The notes: generated by a model from the sequence alone, not told the origin. Counted from the stretch's first letter, positions 17,487 through 26,033 are shown. The stretch is DNA of 64,000 nucleotides from Spongisporangium articulatum (GCF_044465595.1 NZ_JBITLV010000001.1:1178001-1242000); one strand, 5' to 3'. Translations and numbers: made by a program.

Positions 17487-18968
17487 TCAGTCGGCCAGGG
17501 ACGCCAGGTTCTCCAGCGTGGCCCGGCAACCGTTCTCGTGCACCGAGGCGAGCACGCGCCGGTACACCGCGGTGAACCGGGTGTCCTCGGCCAGGTCGCC
17601 GAACAGCGCCTGGTCCTTGAGGAAGGCCAGTGCGTCGGCGCCCTGCCGGGCCGCGTTGGCCCGCACCCGGTCGGCCACCAGGTCGACGATGTCGATCGGC
17701 TCGCCGGCCTCCGTCGTCCCCTCCGCGTAGCGGGCCCAGAACGCGATGATCGCCGCGCAGTGCACGATCGGGCCGCCGGTCAGCAGCTGGTGCTCCACCA
17801 CGGGCAGCAGGAACTTGGGGATCCGGTCGGAGGTGAACGAGTTGATCCGGGCGAGCGTGTCGCGGACCTGTTCGTTGCTGAACCGCTCGATCAGCTGGTC
17901 GGTGTAGCGCATCAGGTCGATGCCGGGCAGCGGCTGCAGCGTCGGCATCGCCTCCTCGCGCATGTAGCGCAGCAGGAAGTCCGCGAACAGCGGGTCCTGC
18001 GCGCCCTCGTGAACGTACCGGTACCCGGTCAGGTAGGCCGCATAGCCGAGCGCCTGGTGGCCGGCGTTGAGCAGTCGCAGCTTCATCAGCTCGTACGGCT
18101 CGACGTCCTTCACGACCTGGACGCCGACCTCTTCGAAAGGTGGCCGCCCCGAGGGGAACCGGTCCTCCAGGACCCACTGCTCGAAGTCCTCCGACAGCAC
18201 CGGGACCCGGTCGTCGACGCCGTACCGCTCGGCCACGGCGGCCCGGTCGGCGTCGGTGGTGGCCGGCGTGATCCGGTCGACCATCGAGTTCGGGAACACC
18301 ACCTCGCGTTCGATCCACGCGGCCAGGTCCGGGTCGCGCAGCCGGGCGAACGCGGCCACCGCGCGGTGCGCGACGTCGCCGTTCTTCTGCACGTTGTCGC
18401 ACGACATCACCGCGAACGGCGCCACCCCGGCCGCCCGCCGCCGGGCCAGTGCCTCGACCACGAACCCGAACCAGGTGGACGGCGTCGCGCCCGGTACGAG
18501 ATCCGCCGCCACGGCGGGGCTCTCGGCCCGGAACTCGCCGGTCACGTCGTTGATGTTGTAGCCGCCCTCGGTGACCGTGAGCGAGACGATCCGGGTGCTC
18601 GGGGCGCACAGCCGCGCCAGCACGTCGTCCGGGCACTCGGGCCCGTACAGCACCTCGGTGATCGACCCGATCACCCGTGGCGACCAGTCGCCGCTGGGCG
18701 GCTTCTCGACCAGCGTGTACAGCCCGTTCTGCTCGGTCATCGCCGCGGCCGTGTCCCGGTCGCCCGGCAGGAGGCCGACCCCGCAGATCGCCCAGTCGAG
18801 CGCCTGGCCCTTGTTCATCAGCCGGTCCAGGTACATCGCCTGGTGCGCCCGGTGGAAGGCCCCCACCCCGAAGTGCACGATGCCCACGCTCAATTGGGAA
18901 CGGTCGTAACCCGGTACCGGGACACGGTTCTGAACGTCCGGCAACGTCGACGCCTCGAGAGTGCTCAT
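17487..18968 (-). CDS. Mannitol 2-dehydrogenase family (long-chain polyol dehydrogenase)
   Basis: 493 residues from ATG 18968, the usual length of MtlK/UxuB/UxaB-type enzymes. The NAD site is GIVHFGVGAFHRAHQAMYLD near residue 28. The catalytic region KLRLLNAGHQALGYAAYL with the Lys..Asn..His set is around 290. The family oxidises D-mannitol to fructose, or acts on arabinitol, fructuronate or tagaturonate. EGGYNINDVTG is typical for the mannitol branch. It converges on the LacI gene and may serve the same sugar/polyol regulon, which is inference. Confidence 0.9.
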   Translation of the reverse strand: MSTLEASTLPDVQNRVPVPGYDRSQLSVGIVHFGVGAFHRAHQAMYLDRLMNKGQALDWAICGVGLLPGDRDTAAAMTEQNGLYTLVEKPPSGDWSPRVIGSITEVLYGPECPDDVLARLCAPSTRIVSLTVTEGGYNINDVTGEFRAESPAVAADLVPGATPSTWFGFVVEALARRRAAGVAPFAVMSCDNVQKNGDVAHRAVAAFARLRDPDLAAWIEREVVFPNSMVDRITPATTDADRAAVAERYGVDDRVPVLSEDFEQWVLEDRFPSGRPPFEEVGVQVVKDVEPYELMKLRLLNAGHQALGYAAYLTGYRYVHEGAQDPLFADFLLRYMREEAMPTLQPLPGIDLMRYTDQLIERFSNEQVRDTLARINSFTSDRIPKFLLPVVEHQLLTGGPIVHCAAIIAFWARYAEGTTEAGEPIDIVDLVADRVRANAARQGADALAFLKDQALFGDLAEDTRFTAVYRRVLASVHENGCRATLENLASLAD

Positions 18969-19162
18969 CACGACCCCTGTCCGTGCTCCGGTGAACGGCT
19001 TGCCGGATTCAGCGTAGGTCGGCAACCCGTCCGGCACCTCCGGCCGGGGCGATCGGGCATCCTGGGACGGGGTAACGGGCACGAACGGGCAGGGGAGTCG
19101 CCCGGGTCCTGGGGGAAGGGTGGGGCGATGACAGGGAGTTCTCAGCGGGGAACGGTTGAACT

Positions 19163-20767
19163 GTGCGGGTGAGCGCCGCGCCGACCGTCGAGCGACCGGT
19201 GCCGGTGACCGCGCGCGGCGTCCGGGTCGTCGAGCCGTGGGGGCTGGTGCCGGTGGCCCTGCTCGCGGCCGTCTCGCTGTGGTGGGTGGAGAGCGCCGAC
19301 CAGAGCCTGTTCGCGCTGGCCGCCGAGCAGCTGCGCGAGGGCGGCGTCTACTACCGCGACGTCTGGGACATCAAGCAGCCCGGCCTCTACTGGTTCTATC
19401 TGCTCGGTGACCACCTGGTGGCCGGCGGGCTGGGGGCCCGGCTGCTCGAGGCGGCGCTGGCCGTCGTCGCGGCCGTCCTGGTGCAGGTGCTGGTCGCCCC
19501 TTGGGGCCTGCGCCGCAGCGTGCGGCTGGCCGCTCCGACCATGGTCCTCGGTCCCTACCTGCTCTACGCGAGCCTCAGCGGGGTCGGCGAGATCGAGGGC
19601 CTGATGAACGTCCTGGTGCTGGGCCTGCTGGCCTGCACCTGGCCGGTGGGGCGCCGCGCCGCGCCCCGGCCGCCGTGGGCCTGGTTCGTGGCGGGCCTGC
19701 TGGTCGCCGTCGTCTGCCTGCTCAAGCTGCTCTACGCGCCGGTCGCCGTGCTCCTGCTCGGCGTCGCCCTCTACGCCGGGCGGCCGCTCGGACGGCGGGC
19801 GGTCGTGCTGCGGGCCGCGTACGCGGCGGGGGCGTTCGCGCTGGTCGCGGTCGCCGTCGCGGCGCTGCTGGCCGCCCAGGGCGTGCTCGGGATGGCGCTG
19901 CGGACGACGTTCGAGCTGCCGGGCCAGGTGGCGGGAGTCGCGGCGCTGCACGAGCCGCAGTCGTTGCCGGAGCTGCCGCGCGCGCTCAAGAACATGTTCC
20001 CGGTGCTGGGCCCGCTCGCGGTGCTGGGCCTGCTGACGGCCCGGCGCGGCGGGCGCCTCCCGCTGGCCCTGGCCCTGGCGGGGGCCGGTGCCCTCGAGCT
20101 GGCGCTCGGGATGACGCAGATCTGGACGACGTACCGCTGGCTGATGCTGTCGGCGCCGGTCGGGCTGCTGGCCGTGTTCGGTTCGGAGGCCCTGCTGGGC
20201 TGGTTCGACGCCCGGCCCGGACGGCGGACGCTGGCCTTGCGCCTGGGGGTGGGCCTGGTGGCGGCCGGGCTGACCCTGCCGATCCTGCGCCCGGCGTTCG
20301 CGCTGGCCACGGCGCCCGACCAGCGCTGGGGTCTCGACCCGGCGTCCCGGATCCGGCGCGGTGAGGACGCCGGAGCCCTGACCCGCCCGGTGGCCGCCTC
20401 GGCGCTCGTCGCCGGCAAGGTCGCCCCCGGCGAGCGGGTGTACGTGTTCGGCGACGCGCGGATCCAGGTGCTGACCCGCACCCGGCTCGGCCTGCCGGTG
20501 GCCGGGCTGACGATGCACTTCATGCCGCCCCCGGTGTGGGACGAGCTGGCTCGCGAGCTGGCGGCCTCACCCCCGCGGTTCGTCTACGTCGGGGCGCGCG
20601 ACTGGAGCTACGAGCGCCGTGGGCCGGGTCGGGCGGTGTTCGACTACCTCGACGAGCACTACCGGGTGGTGGCCGAGAACGCCGAGGGCACCTGGTACGA
20701 GACGGACTCCCCGGGCTCGTCGCGGCCCACCGCCTCGGTCCGCGGCCTGTTCGGCCCCACCTCTTGA
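19163..20767 (+). CDS. GT39/ArnT-like membrane glycosyltransferase
   Basis: 534 residues from GTG 19163. A GT-C topology: an early extracytoplasmic loop with DQSLFALAAEQLREGGVYYRDVWDIKQPGLYWF, where the acidic residue and DIKxPGLYW motif are typical of the PMT/ArnT group, then about ten helices. The C-terminal 150 residues form a soluble domain. These enzymes transfer mannose or other sugars from polyprenyl phosphate to protein or lipid acceptors. The acceptor is not evident. The stop codon is the first three bases of the palindromic repeat that follows. Confidence 0.8.
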   Translation: MRVSAAPTVERPVPVTARGVRVVEPWGLVPVALLAAVSLWWVESADQSLFALAAEQLREGGVYYRDVWDIKQPGLYWFYLLGDHLVAGGLGARLLEAALAVVAAVLVQVLVAPWGLRRSVRLAAPTMVLGPYLLYASLSGVGEIEGLMNVLVLGLLACTWPVGRRAAPRPPWAWFVAGLLVAVVCLLKLLYAPVAVLLLGVALYAGRPLGRRAVVLRAAYAAGAFALVAVAVAALLAAQGVLGMALRTTFELPGQVAGVAALHEPQSLPELPRALKNMFPVLGPLAVLGLLTARRGGRLPLALALAGAGALELALGMTQIWTTYRWLMLSAPVGLLAVFGSEALLGWFDARPGRRTLALRLGVGLVAAGLTLPILRPAFALATAPDQRWGLDPASRIRRGEDAGALTRPVAASALVAGKVAPGERVYVFGDARIQVLTRTRLGLPVAGLTMHFMPPPVWDELARELAASPPRFVYVGARDWSYERRGPGRAVFDYLDEHYRVVAENAEGTWYETDSPGSSRPTASVRGLFGPTS

Positions 20768-20845
20768 CGTTGATCATGCGCAAACGCAGGATGCGTTTGC
20801 GCATGATCACCGGAGAGATGATGCGTTTGTGCATGATCAACGTCA
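20765..20845. repeat. GATCATG palindromic repeat, copy B (three half copies)
   Basis: Outer 24-nt arms (20765-20788 and 20822-20845) match 23/24 as an inverted repeat, with a third half copy at 20792-20811 in between. The TGA of the glycosyltransferase (20765-20767) and the TGA of the Clp-N protein (20843-20845, minus) are the exact outer ends of the arms. Probable bidirectional terminator. Confidence 0.85.
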
Positions 20846-21565
20846 GGGTTGGTCGGCGTCACGCACCTCGGCCAGGGTCTCCTCGACCACGGTCTCGACC
20901 CACGCCTTGGTGACCCCGAGCCCGCTCAGCGGGCCGTCGCCGTCCTCCTGCTCCAGCAGGGCCAACAGCTCGTGCTCCGTGCCGACGTACCCGTGCCCCA
21001 GGCGCAGCGCCTCGCGGAAGGTCAGTTCGATCGCCTTCTTGGCGGCGGGGGTGAAGGGGATCAGGGCCGGGACGTCGGTCGCGGCCGGGGGCAGGACGAC
21101 GGCCGCGCGCAGCGCCTCGGGCGTCACCCCGAACCGGGCCAGGGTCTTCATGGCCAGCGACTCCGGGTCGGACAGCAGCCCGAGGGTCAGGTGCCCGGGC
21201 GTGATGCCGTCGTGGTGGCCGGTGCGGGCCTCCTCCTGCGCGGCGACGATCACCTTCCGGGCCCGGGGGGTGAACCGGGTGAAGCCCTGGGCGGCGTCGA
21301 GGTCGTTGTCGGCCTTCGGTACGAACCGCTTCTGCGCGGCCTGCTTGGTCACGCCCATGCTGCGGCCGATGTCGGTCCACGAGGCGCCGGAACGGCGGGC
21401 CCGGTCGACGAAGTGGCCGATCAGGTGGTCGGCGACCTCGCCCAGGGCGTCGGCGGCCAGGACGGCGTCGCTGAGCTGGTCGAGGGGGTCGCTGTGCACT
21501 TTGGTGATGCCCTCGATCAGGTCGTCGAGGCGGACGGTGGCGGGCATCCGGACGGGTTCGCTCAT
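20843..21565 (-). CDS. Clp N-terminal-domain protein with HTH
   Basis: 240 residues from ATG 21565. Residues about 45-70 carry an HTH-like ASWTDIGRSMGVTKQAAQKRF. The rest is a double Clp-N repeat, FTPRARKVIVAAQEEARTGH..ITPGHLTLGLL and FTPAAKKAIELTFREALRLG..VGTEHELLALL, as in ClpC/ClpA adaptor-binding domains, but without any AAA+ module. Such proteins are probable stress regulators that link proteolysis state to transcription. Start 21565 is preferred over ATG 21601 because a promoter with 17-nt spacing ends just before it, giving a leaderless mRNA. It likely autoregulates through two identical palindromes. Confidence 0.85.
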   Translation of the reverse strand: MSEPVRMPATVRLDDLIEGITKVHSDPLDQLSDAVLAADALGEVADHLIGHFVDRARRSGASWTDIGRSMGVTKQAAQKRFVPKADNDLDAAQGFTRFTPRARKVIVAAQEEARTGHHDGITPGHLTLGLLSDPESLAMKTLARFGVTPEALRAAVVLPPAATDVPALIPFTPAAKKAIELTFREALRLGHGYVGTEHELLALLEQEDGDGPLSGLGVTKAWVETVVEETLAEVRDADQP

Positions 21566-21568
21566 GCC

Positions 21569-21613
21569 GTCAACCGTAAGTTGACGACGTGCATTCGTCA
21601 ACCAGCGGTTGAC
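21569..21613 (-). promoter_or_regulatory. Leaderless promoter with two GTCAAC-N5-GTTGAC operators
   Basis: Reading the minus strand: -35 TTGACG (21601-21596), 17-nt spacer, -10 TACGGT (21578-21573), then ATG at 21565 about eight bases later. Palindromes at 21569-21585 and 21597-21613, centres 28 bp apart, cover the -10 and the -35. This is the layout expected of an autorepressed gene. Confidence 0.75.
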
Positions 21614-21622
21614 GCGTGGTGC

Positions 21623-22174
21623 TCAGTCGAGCTCGGTCACCAGCCGCTGGGCCCAGGCGGGGTCGACCCCGCCCTGGAAGAGGGCCCGGTAGTAGATGGG
21701 CCCCAGCAGCCGTTCGGTCGTGGCCGTCGCGTCGGGGGTGGCGTGCCCACGGGCCCGCTCGCGCTCGATCATGGCCGCGATCTGCGCCTCCCGGTCGGCG
21801 ACGCAGTTGTGGCTGGTCCCGGGCGGCCCCGAACCGACGCCGGCCCGGAGGATGGCCAGGCTGTCGGGATCGTTCAGGTCGGTGGCCACCTCGGCGGCCC
21901 ACTGCTGGAGGTCGCTGCGCAGGCTGCCGGTGTCGGGGACGACGAGGTCGCCGGTGAACCGGCTGGAGGCCACGGCGGCGATCAGTTCCGCGATCGAGCC
22001 CCACCGCCGGTACACGGTCGTCGGGTGGACGCCGGCCCGCTGCGCCACCGCCGGAATGGTGAGGCCGTCGGCGGGCTGCTCGGTGAGCAGGTCGACGACG
22101 GCCCGATGGACGGCGGCCCGCACGCGGGCGGAGCGCCCGCCGGGTCTGGTCGTGCTGGGTGTCTCCGTGGTCAC
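21623..22174 (-). CDS. TetR-family regulator
   Basis: 183 residues from GTG 22174, with GGGAGG upstream; the frame runs to 22219 but without a good ribosome site. HTH residues about 20-65: RVRAAVHRAVVDLLTEQPADGL..IPAVAQRAGVHPTTVYRRWGS. The ligand domain is the TetR_C_16-like type (AILRAGVGSGPP..RERARGHATPD). It is divergent from the MFS gene at 22274 and probably represses it through the palindrome in the shared gap. Confidence 0.9.
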   Translation of the reverse strand: MTTETPSTTRPGGRSARVRAAVHRAVVDLLTEQPADGLTIPAVAQRAGVHPTTVYRRWGSIAELIAAVASSRFTGDLVVPDTGSLRSDLQQWAAEVATDLNDPDSLAILRAGVGSGPPGTSHNCVADREAQIAAMIERERARGHATPDATATTERLLGPIYYRALFQGGVDPAWAQRLVTELD

Positions 22175-22229
22175 ATCCGCCTCCCCGGGAATTATTGCAG
22201 TGATCGTTGCGTCTAACACTGCCGTCAGT

Positions 22230-22249
22230 AACGCAGCGAACGTTGCGTT
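22230..22249. promoter_or_regulatory. Candidate TetR operator
   Basis: AACGCAGCGAACGTTGCGTT is symmetric at 16 of 20 positions and lies 25 nt before the MFS start, in the gap shared with the divergent TetR gene. A further GTTGCGT half occurs at about 22206-22212. Confidence 0.5.
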
Positions 22250-22273
22250 CTATGCCTCTCGAGGGAGACGGCC

Positions 22274-23467
22274 GTGCGCATGTCCCACCCCCGGGCCTTC
22301 GTCGCCAGTACGGCGATCCTGGCCCTGTTCCTCTCGGCGTCGGCGGCCCCCTCGCCGCTGTACGTCGTCTACCAGCAGCAGTGGCACTTCAGCGAGACCA
22401 CACTGACCGGTGTCTTCGCGATCTACGTGATCGGCCTGCTCGGCTCGTTGCTGGTGGTCGGCGGGCTGTCCGACCACCTCGGACGCCGTCCGGTGCTCGG
22501 CGCCGCGGTGGCCCTCGAGGCCGTGGCGATGCTGCTCTTCCTGACCGCCGGCGGCGTGCCGGAACTCGTGGCCGCCCGCTTCCTGCAGGGCGTCGCCACC
22601 GGCGCGGCGATGACCACGCTCGCGGCGGCCCTGATCGACCTCAACCCGCCGCACGCCCCGCAGCGAGCCGGGGTGGTCAACAGCATCACCCCGACGTCGG
22701 CGCTCGCGTTCGGGGCGCTCGCCTGCGGCGCGCTCGTGCAGTTCGCGCCCGCGCCGACCCACCTCGTCTTCGCCGTCATCCTGGCCGGTCTGGTGCTCTC
22801 GGCGGCCGTCGTGCTCACCCTGCCGGAGACCTCGTCGCGGCGCCCCGGAGCGGTGGCCTCGCTGCGGCCGCGGATGTCGGTGCCCGGCCGGATCCGGGTC
22901 GAGTTCACCGCGCTGGTGCCGGTTCTCCTCGCCTCGTGGGCGGTCGGCGGCATCTACCTGTCGCTCGGACCGTCGGTCGCGGTCGGCGTGTTCGGCCTGC
23001 AGAACCACCTCGTCGGCGGGTTCGTCGTCGCCCTGCTGTGCGGTACCGGCGCGGTCACCTCGTGGTTCCTGCGCGAGGTCGCGCCCGCCGTGCTGCTGCG
23101 GTTGGCGGCGGGGCTGCTCGCGTTCGGCCTGCTGATCACCCTCGCGGGGGTGGAGTGGGACGTCGCCGGGCTGGCCGGGCTCGGAACCGTCCTGGCCGGA
23201 ATCGGTTTCGGATCGGGCGGCATCGGGTGCTTCGGGACGCTGAGCCGGATCGCCTTGCCGGACGAGCGTTCTCAGCTCTTCGCGGTGGGCCTGACCGTGT
23301 CGTACCTGGCGTTCAGCATCCCGGCGGTGATCGCCGGGTTCGCGGCCACCAGCTACGGGTTGCACGCCACGGTGCTCACCTACGGTGCGGCGATCGTCGT
23401 CCTGTCGGTGGGGGCGTTGGCGGCGCAGCGGGTGCTCGACTCACGGCGTGACCTGGTCCCGGCCTGA
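22274..23467 (+). CDS. MFS transporter, 12-TM
   Basis: 397 residues from GTG 22274 (ATG 22280 possible), GAGGGAG upstream. Twelve hydrophobic segments with motif A GLSDHLGRRPVLGAAVALE between helices 2 and 3 and a second half starting near residue 205. Family assignment is general MFS efflux (sugar or drug). The divergent TetR regulator favours a drug/metabolite exporter. It ends just before a palindromic repeat. Confidence 0.88.
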   Translation: MRMSHPRAFVASTAILALFLSASAAPSPLYVVYQQQWHFSETTLTGVFAIYVIGLLGSLLVVGGLSDHLGRRPVLGAAVALEAVAMLLFLTAGGVPELVAARFLQGVATGAAMTTLAAALIDLNPPHAPQRAGVVNSITPTSALAFGALACGALVQFAPAPTHLVFAVILAGLVLSAAVVLTLPETSSRRPGAVASLRPRMSVPGRIRVEFTALVPVLLASWAVGGIYLSLGPSVAVGVFGLQNHLVGGFVVALLCGTGAVTSWFLREVAPAVLLRLAAGLLAFGLLITLAGVEWDVAGLAGLGTVLAGIGFGSGGIGCFGTLSRIALPDERSQLFAVGLTVSYLAFSIPAVIAGFAATSYGLHATVLTYGAAIVVLSVGALAAQRVLDSRRDLVPA

Positions 23468-23469
23468 CT

Positions 23470-23537
23470 GGTCGTGATCATGGAAACTTCTCCTCCGGCG
23501 CCGGGGCGCCTACGAAGAACTTTCCATGATCACGACC
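23470..23537. repeat. GATCATG palindromic repeat, copy D (variant tail)
   Basis: Perfect 17-nt arms at 23470-23486 and 23521-23537 with a 34-nt loop, the same loop length as copy A. The arm is GGTCGTGATCATGGAAA: the GTGATCATG core is shared but the CRCAAACGCA tail is replaced by GAAA. The ROK gene stop (23530-23532) lies in the right arm. Lies between convergent genes. Confidence 0.8.
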
Positions 23538-24759
23538 TGCCGACCATTGCCTGCACGCGGTCGGGGGCGAAGATGCTCTCGGACAGCAGCAGGGCCAGGC
23601 CGACGAGGCCGGCGCCGGTGTCGAGCTCGCTACGCTCGATCCGCAGCTGCCGGGTCGCCAGCGGCAGCGAGCGCTTGTAGACCATCTCCCGGATGCCGGC
23701 GAACAGCAGCGTCTCCAGGCGGGCCAGCTGCCCGCCGATCACGACGATCCGCGGGTTGAAAAGGCTTACGGCGTCAGCGATCGCCGCTCCCAGCGTGCGA
23801 CCGGCCTGGCGTACGAGCTGAACCCCGGCCGGGTCCCCGGCCAGCACCAGTTCGACGACCTCGTCCACGGTCCGGACCGGCTTGCCGGCCGCCTGCAGGT
23901 CGCGCAGCAGGGCCCACCCGCCGACGTAGGCCTCGAGGCACCCGACGTTCCCGCACCGGCACAGGGGCGGTTCGGCGTCCCCCGCCGCGGTGAGCTGGCT
24001 GTGCCCGACGTCGCCCGCGGCGCCGTCCGCCCCGCGGTAGACCTTGCCCTCGGCCACCACGCTGGCGCCGACCCCGGTGCCGAGCTTGAGCATCAGCAGG
24101 TGCGTCACGTCGGGATGGCGGGTGCGCTGCTCGCCGAGCGCCATCGCGTTGACGTCCTTGTCGACCACGACCGGGCTGCGGAAACCGCGCCCGGCGAACC
24201 AGCCGGCGATGTCGAAGCCGTCCCAGCCCGGCATGATGGGCGGGCTGACCACCTGGCCGCGGGCGAAGTCGACGGGGCCGGGGACCGAGAGCCCGATGCC
24301 CAGGACGTCCGAGGCAGGGCGTCCGGCGTCCTCCAGCAGCCCGTCGATCAGGTCGGTCACCGTGCCGAGCAGCACCTGCGGCCCGTCGGTGATCTCGATC
24401 GGCACGGACGTCTGCGCCTGCACGTCGCCGCGCAGGTCGCACAGCCCGACCCGGACGGCGGTCGCCCCCATGTCGGCCACCAGCAGGACGCCGCGCTCGG
24501 AGTGGAACGCGAACCGCCCGGCCGGACGGCCCCGTGTGGGGGCGCCTTCGGCCGACTGGACGAGGAGCCCCGCCGACAGCAGGGCGTCGAGCCGGCCGTT
24601 CACCGTGCTGCGGGACAGGCCCGTGCGGTCCATCACCTCGGAGCGGGTCAGTTCCTCACCCGTCCGGAAGAGCGTGAGGACCTCGCCCAGGCCGGTTCCG
24701 GGGACGGTCCCGAGGGCCGGCCGGAGGGCGGTCCCGGGGGCCACGGTGCTTTCTGCCAC
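23530..24759 (-). CDS. ROK-family transcriptional regulator
   Basis: 409 residues from GTG 24759; the frame stays open to a TTG at 24792, but that overlaps a TATAAC -10 box. N-terminal winged HTH (LTRSEVMDRTGLSRSTVNGRLDALLSAGLL) precedes a ROK sugar-kinase-like domain with LLVADMGATAVRVGLCDLRG and the zinc motif CRCGNVGCLEAYVGG (about residue 265). ROK repressors sense sugars. It is divergent from the ABC operon at 24895 and almost surely controls it. Confidence 0.92.
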   Translation of the reverse strand: MAESTVAPGTALRPALGTVPGTGLGEVLTLFRTGEELTRSEVMDRTGLSRSTVNGRLDALLSAGLLVQSAEGAPTRGRPAGRFAFHSERGVLLVADMGATAVRVGLCDLRGDVQAQTSVPIEITDGPQVLLGTVTDLIDGLLEDAGRPASDVLGIGLSVPGPVDFARGQVVSPPIMPGWDGFDIAGWFAGRGFRSPVVVDKDVNAMALGEQRTRHPDVTHLLMLKLGTGVGASVVAEGKVYRGADGAAGDVGHSQLTAAGDAEPPLCRCGNVGCLEAYVGGWALLRDLQAAGKPVRTVDEVVELVLAGDPAGVQLVRQAGRTLGAAIADAVSLFNPRIVVIGGQLARLETLLFAGIREMVYKRSLPLATRQLRIERSELDTGAGLVGLALLLSESIFAPDRVQAMVGRS

Positions 24760-24790
24760 GGCGTCATCATACTTCTGACGGGCGTTATAC

Positions 24791-24839
24791 AAAAGAATCT
24801 AATCTTTTGGTTGACAGGTGCTCTGAAGCGGGTCTTAAC
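24791..24839. promoter_or_regulatory. Divergent promoter/operator for ROK gene and sugar ABC operon
   Basis: On the plus strand TTGACA (24811-24816), 17-nt spacer, CTTAAC (24834-24839). Immediately upstream is the palindrome AAAAGAATCTAATCTTTT (24791-24808, six-base perfect arms). On the minus strand TATAAC at about 24790-24785 is the ROK -10. A repressor on the palindrome would block both directions. Confidence 0.65.
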
Positions 24840-24894
24840 TCGGAGGACATCCGCTGCGGTGCCGGCCAAGGCACCTCCCGAAAGGAGCTCCAAC

Positions 24895-25926
24895 GTGGGA
24901 GCACACCCGATGCGCCGCGCCGCCCTCATCGGCGTCGCCGTCACCGTCACCGTCGGCCTCAGCGCCTGCGGCGGTTCGTCGTCCGGCTCGAGCGGCTCGG
25001 GGTCCACCGAGACCCCGAAGATCGCCGCCGTCATCAAGGGCCTGGACAACCCGTTCTTCCAGTCGATGGAGCAGGGCATCGACGAGCAGGCCAAGGGCGC
25101 CGGGGTCACGACGACCGTGCAGGCCGCGCAGTCGATCACCGACACCACCGGGCAGGCCGACAAGCTCACCGCGCTCGCCGGGCAGGACTACAACTGCTAC
25201 ATCGTGAACCCGATCTCGGGCACGAACCTGGTCCAGGGCCTGGCCAAGCTGGCCGCCGCCGACAAGACGATCGTGAACATCGACTCCCCGGTCGACGCGG
25301 CCGCCGCCAAGGCCGCCGACGCGACCCCGGCCACCTACATCGGCACCGACAACACCGCGGCCGGCAAGACCGCCGGCGAGCAGATGGCCAAGGTCGTCTC
25401 CAGCGGTGACGTCGCGGTCATCGGGGGCACCGCGGGTGACGTCACCAGCGGCGCCCGGGTGACCGGTTTCGAGTCGGGTATCGGCTCGCTCAAGGTCGTG
25501 CAGACCGTGGCCGCCAACTGGGACCGCCAGGAGGCCCTCACCCAGGCGGGCAACATCCTGCGCGCGCACCCCGACCTGAAGGGCTTCTTCGTCGCCAACG
25601 ACGACATGGCCCTCGGCGTGGCCCGGGCCGTGCAGGACGCCGGCAAGACCGAGAAGGACGTCAAGATCATCAGCGTGGACGGCATCAAGGACGCGCTGCA
25701 GGCGGTCAAGGACGGCACGCTGACCGCCGTCGTCGCCCAGTACCCCTACGCGATCGGGCAGATGGGTGTGGAGGCCTGCCAGGCCGCCGCGGCCGGCAAG
25801 ACCCTGCCGGCCAACGTCACCGCCCCGGTCGAGCTGGTCACCCAGGACGTCGCGGACAAGGCGCTGGCCGCCACGCCCAAGCCGTTCGGCACCTACGCCG
25901 ACCCGCTGGCCGACCTGCTGAAGTAG
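24895..25926 (+). CDS. Sugar ABC transporter substrate-binding lipoprotein (ribose/fructose type)
   Basis: 343 residues from GTG 24895, AAAGGAG seven bases upstream (ATG 24910 would lose that spacing). Lipobox LSAC follows a short hydrophobic signal. The fold is Peripla_BP_4: IAAVIKGLDNPFFQSMEQGI, NPISGTNLVQGLAKLAAADK, the hinge FVANDDMALGVARAVQDAG and VDGIKDALQAVKDGTLTAVVAQYP. This is the RbsB/FrcB group, which binds pentoses or ketohexoses. First gene of the ROK-controlled operon, with a strong hairpin after it. Confidence 0.92.
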   Translation: MGAHPMRRAALIGVAVTVTVGLSACGGSSSGSSGSGSTETPKIAAVIKGLDNPFFQSMEQGIDEQAKGAGVTTTVQAAQSITDTTGQADKLTALAGQDYNCYIVNPISGTNLVQGLAKLAAADKTIVNIDSPVDAAAAKAADATPATYIGTDNTAAGKTAGEQMAKVVSSGDVAVIGGTAGDVTSGARVTGFESGIGSLKVVQTVAANWDRQEALTQAGNILRAHPDLKGFFVANDDMALGVARAVQDAGKTEKDVKIISVDGIKDALQAVKDGTLTAVVAQYPYAIGQMGVEACQAAAAGKTLPANVTAPVELVTQDVADKALAATPKPFGTYADPLADLLK

Positions 25927-25934
25927 CGCAGGCT

Positions 25935-25978
25935 CCGGACGGCGGCCGGCCGACGCCCCTCGCCCGGCCGCCGTCCGG
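25935..25978 (+). other. Intercistronic hairpin after the solute-binding gene
   Basis: Perfect 15-bp stem (25935-25949 with 25964-25978), 14-nt loop, no T-tract, in the 107-nt gap before the permease. Same placement as the hairpin at 14030 in the other sugar operon. Confidence 0.7.
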
Positions 25979-26033
25979 GTTCCACTCCCTGGCAAGACAT
26001 CTCGAAACGACCTCGCACCGGAAGGGGCCTGTC

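Noticed and set aside
20765..20845. Insertion sequence ends
   Set aside because: No transposase, no target-site duplication and far too short; kept as a palindromic repeat only.
24001..24894. N-terminal extension of the ribose/fructose-type binding protein
   Set aside because: The frame is open but antisense to the ROK gene; a lipoprotein signal with good ribosome site starts at 24895.
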